From the NCBI GenBank assembly GCA_030592525.1, contig JAUVIW010000053.1, positions 1 to 6,939 of the forward strand: a stretch of DNA of 6,939 bases, read 5' to 3'. Both the position numbers and the translations under genes were made by a program. Shown piece by piece: positions 1 through 5,010 of this stretch (position 1 is its first letter; each line of letters opens with the position of its first letter). The stretch comes from an archaeon. GTDB lineage: Archaea > B1Sed10-29 > WALL01. The notes beneath the pieces were generated by a model that saw only the letters and a program-made list of their open reading frames with translations, did not search any database and was not told where the DNA came from.

Positions 1-189
1 GGCACCCCTTGCCCTATACTCTCTTGGGACTATCCGTTTTGGGATGTGTGTTCCGCAGGTGGGGTCGCGTTTCAGGTCATCGAGAGCCCTGTCAACAAAC
101 TTTTTCAGTTTTTGTTCAGGGGTCTTGCCAAGCTTTTCGTATTCTTTCTTTGTCTTTTCGTCAGCGAATACCACGGCGCATTCCATCAT
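1..189 (-). CDS. RelE/ParE-superfamily toxin-like protein, N-terminal part (runs off window)
   Basis: The frame is open from ATG at 189 to base 1 (63 codons), so only the N-terminal part is present. It begins MMECAVVFADEKTKKEYEKL and contains a Lys-rich helix, then 'RALDDLKRDPTCGTHIPKR' and 'IVPREY'. The pattern of a helical hairpin, then 'DLKxxPxxGxxIPK' leading into a basic strand, is what I associate with archaeal RelE/ParE-type toxins, which in characterised members act as mRNA interferases or gyrase poisons. The catalytic C-terminal part, with the Arg/His/Tyr residues, is outside the window, so activity cannot be judged. A GAGG lies about 7 nt before the first of two adjacent ATG codons (189 or 186) and could serve as a ribosome-binding site. 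It follows the winged-helix gene by 19 nt on the same strand, the antitoxin-first order typical of a toxin-antitoxin operon. The family call is by motif recall only. Confidence 0.68.
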   Translation of the reverse strand, partial: MMECAVVFADEKTKKEYEKLGKTPEQKLKKFVDRALDDLKRDPTCGTHIPKRIVPREYRARGA

Positions 190-208
190 GGGGATGCCTC
201 GTTCGGGC

Positions 209-475
209 TTATCTGGCGATTAGGCTGCTGTCCAAATATTCTTTCACGCCTTTTGGGTCCCAAACCCAGATCACTTGCTTGTTTTTGATTACTATCTTGT
301 TTGACTGCTCTAAGTAATCGAGTATGACTAGGAATGTTTGGTACATGACTTGCTTGGGGAGCATTTTCCATAGCTCCGTCTTCGTTGGCCATTCTTTGGT
401 GCCCTGCATTGTTTCTTCCACCATCAGGACTGTGTCTAGCCTTGGATAGTGTAGGACTTGCCTGCTTTTCATCAT
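209..475 (-). CDS. Small winged-helix-type DNA-binding protein, probable antitoxin/autoregulator
   Basis: 88 aa. The middle reads 'TKTELWKMLPKQVMYQTF' (residues 31-48) followed by 'ILDYLEQSNKIVI' and 'KQVIWVWDP'. That is a helix-turn-helix followed by a beta-hairpin wing ending in a Trp-rich strand, the layout of a compact winged helix. The N-terminus 'QVLHYPRLDTVLMVEETM' resembles small archaeal proteins I have seen annotated as hypothetical. It has no signal peptide or membrane segment. Two adjacent ATG codons (475 and 472) are possible starts; I take 475 because a TATA-like element at 499-510 sits about 30 nt upstream, which suits a leaderless transcript, and no ribosome-binding site is evident. 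The next gene, 19 nt downstream, is a RelE-like toxin, so a role as DNA-binding antitoxin and repressor of its own operon is a reasonable inference. A stand-alone transcription factor is the alternative. Confidence 0.72.
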   Translation of the reverse strand: MMKSRQVLHYPRLDTVLMVEETMQGTKEWPTKTELWKMLPKQVMYQTFLVILDYLEQSNKIVIKNKQVIWVWDPKGVKEYLDSSLIAR

Positions 476-476
476 T

Positions 477-490
477 GTATATATTTATAC
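477..490. promoter_or_regulatory. Short inverted repeat between TATA element and start, possible operator
   Basis: GTATATATTTATAC has 5-bp inverted arms GTATA/TATAC around a 4-bp centre. It lies between the TATA element (499-510) and the ATG at 475, where a bound repressor would block initiation. Autoregulatory binding by the winged-helix protein is an inference. The low complexity of the AT-rich sequence makes chance occurrence plausible. Confidence 0.25.
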
Positions 491-498
491 AACTCTTG

Positions 499-510
499 TA
501 TTTATATATT
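499..510 (-). promoter_or_regulatory. TATA-like promoter element for the toxin-antitoxin-like operon
   Basis: Read on the minus strand, this is AATATATAAATA, centred about 30 nt upstream of the ATG at 475. That is the archaeal TATA-to-start spacing expected for leaderless transcription. The surrounding DNA is AT-rich in both directions, so the exact box is uncertain. Confidence 0.5.
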
Positions 511-511
511 C

Positions 512-519
512 CTATATAA
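512..519 (+). promoter_or_regulatory. Plus-strand TATA-like element upstream of the GC-rich hairpin region
   Basis: CTATATAA lies about 24-28 nt before the first base of the 11-bp stem at 539. That spacing would start an RNA at the foot of the hairpin. The same AT-rich block also serves the divergent minus-strand promoter, so this assignment is tentative. Confidence 0.3.
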
Positions 520-530
520 CTCACTTCCAG

Positions 531-624
531 GGGCTTTTGTTGCCGGGGCGCGCCCTTTCACTCTCTCCCCCAAAAAGAACGCGCTAGCAGCCCCGGCAAC
601 GGGGGCTCACGCAAGAAAGCCCCC
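531..624 (+). ncRNA. Candidate structured RNA: GC-rich intergenic double hairpin
   Basis: No convincing coding frame covers this stretch. GTTGCCGGGGC (539-549) is perfectly complementary to GCCCCGGCAAC (590-600), an 11-bp GC-rich stem. In RNA it can be extended outward by U-G and G-C pairs between 531-538 and 601-608. GGGGGCT (601-607) can instead pair perfectly with AGCCCCC (618-624), closing a 10-nt loop, so the two folds compete. An inner GCGC pairing (550-553 with 581-584) is also possible, leaving a pyrimidine-rich loop. A plus-strand TATA-like element at 512-519 would place a transcription start near 540-542, at the foot of the first stem. It has no TpsiC-type GGTTCGA sequence, so it is not an ordinary tRNA. 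It could instead be a DNA-level element. Transcription and strand are inferred. Confidence 0.35.
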
Positions 625-670
625 TATACACCGTATTAGCGGGCTTGGCGCCTAAAAGTACCGTCTGAGT

Positions 671-692
671 GTAACCACTAATTAGGGGTTAC
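671..692. promoter_or_regulatory. 22-bp near-palindrome upstream of the 434-aa gene, probable operator
   Basis: The halves are GTAACCACTAA and TTAGGGGTTAC. They are complementary at 10 of 11 positions; the exception is the pair 677/686. The site ends 11 nt before the TATA-like element at 704-712 of the GTG-start gene, a position suited to a dimeric activator or repressor. The gene itself encodes a protein with two winged-helix domains, so autoregulation is possible. The arms share the GT(A/G)ACCAC core with the repeats around the Fic gene, which may be coincidence. Confidence 0.5.
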
Positions 693-703
693 AGACCATA
701 CGC

Positions 704-712
704 CTTTTTATT
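704..712 (+). promoter_or_regulatory. TATA-like element of the 434-aa gene
   Basis: CTTTTTATT is centred about 30 nt upstream of the GTG at 738. The spacing suits a leaderless or nearly leaderless archaeal transcript. The match to a TATA box is moderate. Confidence 0.4.
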
Positions 713-737
713 GCAAAAAGGTGTAATATAATGGCTA

Positions 738-2042
738 GTGCTGGCCCAAAACATTGTTTCTGGTGTTAGGGGGCCCTTGCTACGCTTGCGGGACCCGTCC
801 GTAGCGCTCTCCATCTTTTCACACCCCACTGTGGGGCAGGTGTCCGAAGCCAGTGGGGTCGGCGAGCACAAGGTGAGGGATGTCCTCAAGAGCCTTGTGG
901 GTGCCGGGCTCGTGGAGCGCTGTGGCACGCGGGGGTTTGAGCCGTCGCCGCGCCTGTTCCTGTTCCTTGATGAGGCCCGGCTGCTTGGGTTCTCGAGCTC
1001 TGAGATGCGCGTGATTCTCGCGCTCATTGGCTCCGGCAGGCGGACAAAGGACTTGGTGCGTGAGCTCGGTGTCTCGCGGCAAAGGATTCATTCCGCCGCA
1101 TCAGGCCTCGTACACAGGGGGCATTTGGAGCGGCAGTGGTCGCTTGATGACTCGCGTGAGTTCTACTACATTTTGAGCGATAGCGGTGTGGGTGTGGCCA
1201 AGGACATGCTGCGCCTGTACCTGTCGTCCAAGCTCGTGTCGCATTCATTGCCCAGGCTGGAGAGCCCGCTTGACTGGAACAATGTGCTGGGCAGCGGGCA
1301 GGACGGGCTTGTGCAGCGGAGCCGTGGGCTCCTGCGCCGCGTGTCCCGCGACAAGTCCGTGTCCTGCAGCCCCCTTGCCCTCCAGAACTTCTGTTGGTAC
1401 CCCTCGAAAATGGTTTTTGACCATGCGTGCAGGCGCCTGCCCTTTGTGCGGCAGGTTGATGGCGTGTCCAGGAGTTCGGATGCGTGGTCCTCTGCCGAGG
1501 AGCTTGGGCTTGATCTCGTGTGTGTCGGTGCCGACGCGCTTGTTGACTGCCCCGAGGACTTTTTCCTGTTGGACGTGCTTTCGTTCGAGGGGTACAAGCC
1601 GTCCGTGTTCCGTTCGGGTGACGGTGACATCGCGTTCCGTGACGGTGCCTTGACTGAGGAGAGGATGGTGCGCGCCTATGCTTCGGGTGAGGGGCGTGAG
1701 CCTGTGTGCGTTTCCGGCGCAAAGGAGTATTACAAGGGCATTCGCGACGGGGATTTCGGTGCGTTTGCTTTGGGCGAGCCGTTCAAGTCCATTCTGGATG
1801 CGTTTTCGCCGAGTGATGGCGTTGCGTTCGATGACTTTTCGGTGTGCCTGATGCTGAGTGGTGATGCGGCTTTGCGGGCGGGGCCTGAGCTGCGTGTGCT
1901 GCGTTCCGAGTTGCGGCGTTCCCTGGGTGTTTTGGGTGATGCGCATACGTGCTCTCTTGAGACTTCGCGCTACTTGTCCGGCGTCGGGGAGAGCGAGTTC
2001 CTTTCCGGGTTCTGTGGCTTGTTCGGGTTCAACGCGTTCTGA
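738..2042 (+). CDS. Protein with two N-terminal winged-helix domains and unrecognised C-terminal region
   Basis: 434 aa, starting at GTG; TAA at 729-731 closes the frame just upstream, so 738 is the first plausible start. Residues ~22-65 ('TVGQVSEASGVGEHKVRDVL', then 'VGAGLVER') look like a winged helix with a recognition helix. Residues ~83-148 ('SSSEMRVILALIGSG', 'TKDLVRELGVSRQRIHSAA', 'GLVHRGHLERQW') look like a second one of MarR/TrmB/ArsR style. Residues ~160-434 match nothing I recognise. They include 'FCWYPSKMVFDHACRRLPFV', 'SFEGYKPSVFRSGDGDIAF' and a hydrophobic tail 'FLSGFCGLFGFNAF'. There is no signal peptide or clear membrane segment, so it is probably cytosolic. A DNA-binding regulator with an effector or enzymatic C-terminal domain is the inference; an antitoxin of a two-component abortive-infection system is one speculative alternative. 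It is GC-rich with many GTG/GCG/CGC codons. It is transcribed divergently from the toxin-antitoxin-like module and convergently with the secreted-protein operon. Confidence 0.8.
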   Translation: MLAQNIVSGVRGPLLRLRDPSVALSIFSHPTVGQVSEASGVGEHKVRDVLKSLVGAGLVERCGTRGFEPSPRLFLFLDEARLLGFSSSEMRVILALIGSGRRTKDLVRELGVSRQRIHSAASGLVHRGHLERQWSLDDSREFYYILSDSGVGVAKDMLRLYLSSKLVSHSLPRLESPLDWNNVLGSGQDGLVQRSRGLLRRVSRDKSVSCSPLALQNFCWYPSKMVFDHACRRLPFVRQVDGVSRSSDAWSSAEELGLDLVCVGADALVDCPEDFFLLDVLSFEGYKPSVFRSGDGDIAFRDGALTEERMVRAYASGEGREPVCVSGAKEYYKGIRDGDFGAFALGEPFKSILDAFSPSDGVAFDDFSVCLMLSGDAALRAGPELRVLRSELRRSLGVLGDAHTCSLETSRYLSGVGESEFLSGFCGLFGFNAF

Positions 2043-2048
2043 TTACTT

Positions 2049-2055
2049 GTTTTTC
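2049..2055 (+). terminator. T-rich tract after the 434-aa gene
   Basis: GTTTTTC follows the TGA at 2040-2042 by a few bases on the coding strand. Archaeal intrinsic termination relies mainly on such U-rich tracts. With only five consecutive T residues it is a weak call. Confidence 0.3.
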
Positions 2056-2072
2056 TTGAGCCATGCCTTGTG

Positions 2073-2099
2073 ATGCATAAGCGGTTTTGGCGTATGCAT
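2073..2099. repeat. Inverted repeat between two convergent genes
   Basis: ATGCATAAGC (2073-2082) and GCGTATGCAT (2090-2099) are complementary except for one pair, with a 7-nt loop. It sits in the 99-bp gap between the plus-strand 434-aa gene and the minus-strand 239-aa gene, so it may mark transcript ends for either or both. No strong T-tract follows it on the minus strand. Confidence 0.4.
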
Positions 2100-2141
2100 A
2101 ACGAGTACGGGGTGGCTGGGGGCGTTGCCGGGGGCTGCGGC

Positions 2142-2861
2142 TCACCGCTTTTTCATCGCAAACGCGTACGCGCCAATAGCCACGAGTACCACGAGCACGG
2201 CTCCGATGGCCAGGAACCAAGGGAAACCGGGGTCCTCGGGCGGTTTGGGTGCCATCTGCACTGGCACACTAGACGTGGGAGCGTGCGGCGCGGTTTCGTT
2301 GCCTGTGCAGTCCGGGTCCACTGATTCCACTTTTCCAATGCAGTCAGGGTCACAAATGCCGTCGGGCATTTCGTCACAGTAGAAGTCTGTGCCGCCGGAT
2401 GGGCAGTCCTCAGGGCACAGCCGATAATCCTCGGCGTCGTAAATCTCGCACACGCCGTTCGCATTGCACGTTATTTTTATGGAAAGCGTGTTTGACTTGT
2501 ATTCCCCTCCATCTAATACATATGCCGTGGCCGCTGGGATGTAGTAATGGCCGCGCCCGCCGGTCAAGCGCTCTATGAAGTAGAACACTTTCGTTTCACC
2601 TGGCCCGATGGTTGCCTCCCAGTAGTAATGTTTTGGGGTCACGTAACCGGGTATGTCCACGAAGTGGGGTTTGGGCTCAATGGGCTCGTAGCCCACACCC
2701 TGCTCAACAAGCACTTCTTCGGATGAAGTGCCGGTGTTCGTGATAGTGATGTCAACACGCAAATCCGCTCCAGTGGTTATGGTTGCCGGTGCGGACTGCA
2801 CCACAGTAAGCTGTGCAGAGCACAGTGCCATTAAAATCAATACAAACAATACTTTTTTCAT
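2142..2861 (-). CDS. Exported, membrane-anchored protein with Ig-like domain and Cys-rich repeats
   Basis: 239 aa. Residues 1-23 are a signal peptide (MKKVLFVLILMALCSAQL). Residues ~25-131 are beta-rich, with 'ADLRVDITITNTGTSSEEVL' typical of CARDB/Ig-like domains found on archaeal surface proteins. Residues 132-186 form a Cys-rich module: 'NGVCEIYDAEDYRLCPEDC', then 'CDEMPDGICDPDC' and 'VDPDC'. These acidic D/N-G-x-C repeats are common in exported archaeal proteins and are likely disulfide-bonded and possibly metal-binding. A Pro-rich linker (~187-212) leads to a single membrane helix (~213-236, 'PWFLAIGAVLVVLVAIGAYA') and a cytosolic KKR tail, so the domains face outside. The ATG lies 2 nt after the stop of the 663-aa gene, so the two are almost certainly co-transcribed and may be translationally coupled. 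A partner or anchor role for the secreted transglutaminase-like protein is an inference; no enzyme motif is visible. Confidence 0.85.
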   Translation of the reverse strand: MKKVLFVLILMALCSAQLTVVQSAPATITTGADLRVDITITNTGTSSEEVLVEQGVGYEPIEPKPHFVDIPGYVTPKHYYWEATIGPGETKVFYFIERLTGGRGHYYIPAATAYVLDGGEYKSNTLSIKITCNANGVCEIYDAEDYRLCPEDCPSGGTDFYCDEMPDGICDPDCIGKVESVDPDCTGNETAPHAPTSSVPVQMAPKPPEDPGFPWFLAIGAVLVVLVAIGAYAFAMKKR

Positions 2862-2863
2862 TT

Positions 2864-4855
2864 TCAGTCACATCCCCATACGTCGCTCGCCGCAGGGCAT
2901 TGCAGCCAGACTCCGTAATCATTTTCGCATATCGCGTTTGATAGCCTCCCGCAATAGTCCTCATCGGGCAACACGTCTTTTGGGAGGTAGTTCAAATGCT
3001 TGTTTCCCACAGTATCCACAACCGTCCACTTATCCTCTTCTGGAAACTTAACTAGGTTCCACACGTGGTCGCCCTCTGAGACAGAGTATGCATCAACTCC
3101 ATCGAACCCCATTGTCCGGAAAAGCGTGGTCATAACAAGTGAGTAGTCGTGACACGTGCCTGTCCTCATCTTATTTATTGTTGCGTGCGCCGGAAACGGC
3201 GAGAGAACGCAGCTGTTCTTTGACATGTCAGTGTCGCTAGCCCAACCAAGGGGGCTTGTGAGCTCACCATTCACGTAGTGGTACTTCTCGCACTCTTCCA
3301 TTTGGAGTGTGTTGGCGTTGTACTCTATTCTCAGGCTCTTATTCCATAAGTCCGATAGCTCGAAAGCGGGCTCGTAATACCCGCAGCCCCAGTTGCCGAA
3401 GCCCAGTGTTCCGACGGATGTGGTTGAAAAGCGGTTATCACAGAAGACTTCAGGATAATAGTACTTTTGCAGTATTTCCGCTGCCGACCCCATTTGCTCT
3501 ATGGTGTACATCGCGGTGCAGGTCTTGAGTTTTGAGTGTGTCATGCCTTCGTTTAGGCCGGCGTCCTTGCGCTTGCTTTCGCATAATTTTTTGCTGCAGC
3601 CCGTGGGGCATTCATTCGCGCAGCAGTTGATGGCGTGCTCGACTTTTTCTCTGACATCATTGTGGTTGACTTCGTAGAGGTCGCACGCGCTTATTTGGTA
3701 CTCGGGGCCCAGAGTTAGTTGCATTCCTTTGGAGCCACCCTCATGCGCAGGCCAGCCCGCTGAGCACGGGGTTTTTGGGTAGTATTCGTCGTAGCACAGC
3801 AATGGGCTCACGACGCATTCGTTCCTTGCCTTGCACAGAATCTCGTCGGGCTTGCATTCGGGCACTGGCTGCGCCATGGTGATGATTGAGATGTATGGGC
3901 TGTACCTGTTGCTCGATTCCGGGTCGGATGCTGCGCAGTATTGTTGTTTGGAGTATTTGACCTCTTTACATTCCGTTGTTTGTATTCGGGTTATGGTGGT
4001 GTTCCTGGTCTCGAACCCTTCCTTCACGAGCTCGACGAGTATTTCCGGCTTGCTGCAGTCAGGCAGGCTCGCGCCGAGGTAGCCGAGCCCGTTGGTCTTT
4101 CCAACGAATTCGCCGTCGATGAAGATGCTTGCACTCCCGACCCTTTCTGAAGAGTGTTCCTTGAACACGAGGAATGATACGTCTGCTTTACCCCACTCGA
4201 CAGCCTGATCCCAATCTTCCCGGTCCATAACATTATATACCCAACTGAATGTGCTGCCATTCATGAAGTATACCAGAAGGAATTCTTGGTAATCGCCGTC
4301 TTTTGTGAACACGAAACCCTCTTCGTACGTTTTAAATGGGGGCATGCTGGAGGTATACGCAACCAGGCCGTTCTCGTCGGTTAAGCCCTTGTATTCCTCT
4401 GAAGCGAATACTTTTACGTGTTCAATTGGCTTAAGTGTATGCTGGTCATAGACTACTATGCCATTTTCGAAGGGGGTGTACTTTTGGCCAGTGGGCCGCA
4501 GTGTCATTCGCGTGTTGCCATCAGCCATTTTGTCAAAGCACTTGATGAGTATCGTTCGCTCGTACGGGTAATGGTTATCTGACTCAACTTTTAATGAGTG
4601 TAGGCCGCCGCAGAGCTTGCCTGCGTTTTCCAGGCTGTACCCCCACGTCTTGTCTTTTGTGAGTGCCTTGCCGTCAATGGTTATTGTTATGCTGTCGCCG
4701 TCCGCGTTCAGTGGGCCTGCCCTGAATTTGTATCCCGAGCTGTAAGGCTCATGCATTGACCATTGTATGTATGTTTTGCCGTCGTGCTCACCGTAGCCTT
4801 GGCCGGCGGCTGCGCCGGCGAGCAGTATGAGCAGTATGATTGCGGCCGTTTTCAT
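2864..4855 (-). CDS. Secreted disulfide-rich protein with C-terminal transglutaminase-like domain
   Basis: 663 aa. Residues 1-18 are a signal peptide (MKTAAIILLILLAGAAAG) with no later membrane segment, so it is probably secreted. Residues ~130-200 ('LKPIEHVKVFASEEYKGLTD', 'ENGLVAY') resemble a carboxypeptidase-regulatory-like beta-sandwich, and ~225-300 ('GSASIFIDGEFVGKTNGLGY', then 'VKEGFETRN') resemble a PEGA-type domain. Residues 307-491 are Cys-rich, including 'CCANECPTGCSKKLC'; the protein has 26 Cys in all. The C-terminus has a transglutaminase-like core: 'GTCHDYS' (Cys568), 'GDHVWN' (His597) and 'WTVVDTVGN' (Asp614), in the order and spacing of the papain-like Cys-His-Asp triad. The family includes proteases, peptidases and cross-linking enzymes, so the reaction and substrate are unknown; cell-surface protein processing is an inference. 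ATG 4855 is chosen because the signal peptide begins there and a TATA-like sequence lies ~25-33 nt upstream. It is the first gene of an operon with the 239-aa anchored protein. Confidence 0.85.
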   Translation of the reverse strand: MKTAAIILLILLAGAAAGQGYGEHDGKTYIQWSMHEPYSSGYKFRAGPLNADGDSITITIDGKALTKDKTWGYSLENAGKLCGGLHSLKVESDNHYPYERTILIKCFDKMADGNTRMTLRPTGQKYTPFENGIVVYDQHTLKPIEHVKVFASEEYKGLTDENGLVAYTSSMPPFKTYEEGFVFTKDGDYQEFLLVYFMNGSTFSWVYNVMDREDWDQAVEWGKADVSFLVFKEHSSERVGSASIFIDGEFVGKTNGLGYLGASLPDCSKPEILVELVKEGFETRNTTITRIQTTECKEVKYSKQQYCAASDPESSNRYSPYISIITMAQPVPECKPDEILCKARNECVVSPLLCYDEYYPKTPCSAGWPAHEGGSKGMQLTLGPEYQISACDLYEVNHNDVREKVEHAINCCANECPTGCSKKLCESKRKDAGLNEGMTHSKLKTCTAMYTIEQMGSAAEILQKYYYPEVFCDNRFSTTSVGTLGFGNWGCGYYEPAFELSDLWNKSLRIEYNANTLQMEECEKYHYVNGELTSPLGWASDTDMSKNSCVLSPFPAHATINKMRTGTCHDYSLVMTTLFRTMGFDGVDAYSVSEGDHVWNLVKFPEEDKWTVVDTVGNKHLNYLPKDVLPDEDYCGRLSNAICENDYGVWLQCPAASDVWGCD

Positions 4856-4877
4856 GCACTAAACCCATGTGCATTAT

Positions 4878-4889
4878 GCCTTAAAAGGC
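4878..4889 (-). promoter_or_regulatory. TATA-like element of the secreted-protein operon
   Basis: On the minus strand this reads GCCTTTTAAGGC, with 5-bp inverted arms. Its AT core is about 25-33 nt upstream of the ATG at 4855, as for a leaderless archaeal promoter. The call rests on position and composition only. Confidence 0.35.
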
Positions 4890-4963
4890 TGTGTGGTGGG
4901 TAACCCTTGCTTGTTCCGGGGGTTGAGATAGCTGGATTTAGGGGGGATTTGAGGGTAAGCTTG

Positions 4964-4998
4964 TGGGTGACCACAACTATTAAATATGTGGTCACCCA
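4964..4998. repeat. Inverted repeat straddling the fic TATA box (upstream copy of flanking pair)
   Basis: TGGGTGACCACA (4964-4975) and TGTGGTCACCCA (4987-4998) are perfect 12-bp inverted arms around an 11-bp AT-rich centre. TATTAAATAT (4978-4987) occupies the centre and sits about 28 nt before the fic ATG, so it is the likely TATA box. A dimer bound to both arms would cover the promoter. A related element at 5950-5982 overlaps the fic stop codon. Operator, recombination site and RNA hairpin are all possible readings; the placement around a TATA box favours an operator for this copy. Confidence 0.75.
4978..4987 (+). promoter_or_regulatory. TATA box of the Fic gene
   Basis: TATTAAATAT is centred ~28 nt before the ATG at 5011 and lies between the arms of the 4964-4998 inverted repeat. 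There is no purine-rich ribosome-binding site before the ATG, which fits leaderless transcription. Confidence 0.55.
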
Positions 4999-5010
4999 TT
5001 ATATACCTAT

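Noticed and set aside
186..524. Minus-strand frame of 112 codons overlapping the winged-helix gene
   Set aside because: It is in another frame of the 88-aa gene, its peptide looks random, and it would begin upstream of the TATA-like element.
521..534. Archaeal origin-recognition-box-like TTCCAG sequence
   Set aside because: Only about six bases match, there is no second copy, and no Orc1/Cdc6 gene is nearby.
539..600. tRNA gene using GCCGGGG/CCCCGGC as acceptor stem
   Set aside because: The span is only about 60 nt, with no D-arm or TpsiC-arm consensus on either strand.
1024..1722. Long open frame of 232 codons on the minus strand inside the 434-aa gene
   Set aside because: It encodes a low-complexity Arg/Pro/Ala/Thr/His-rich chain typical of antisense frames in GC-rich DNA; the plus-strand frame has winged-helix motifs.
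1245..1946. Second long minus-strand frame of 233 codons in the same region
   Set aside because: It overlaps the real plus-strand gene throughout, has no recognisable fold pattern and no promoter; it is a mirror of that gene's codons.
4917..4969. G-quadruplex in the G-rich stretch upstream of fic
   Set aside because: The G-runs are too far apart and only about three are long enough; nothing distinguishes this from ordinary G-rich intergenic DNA.
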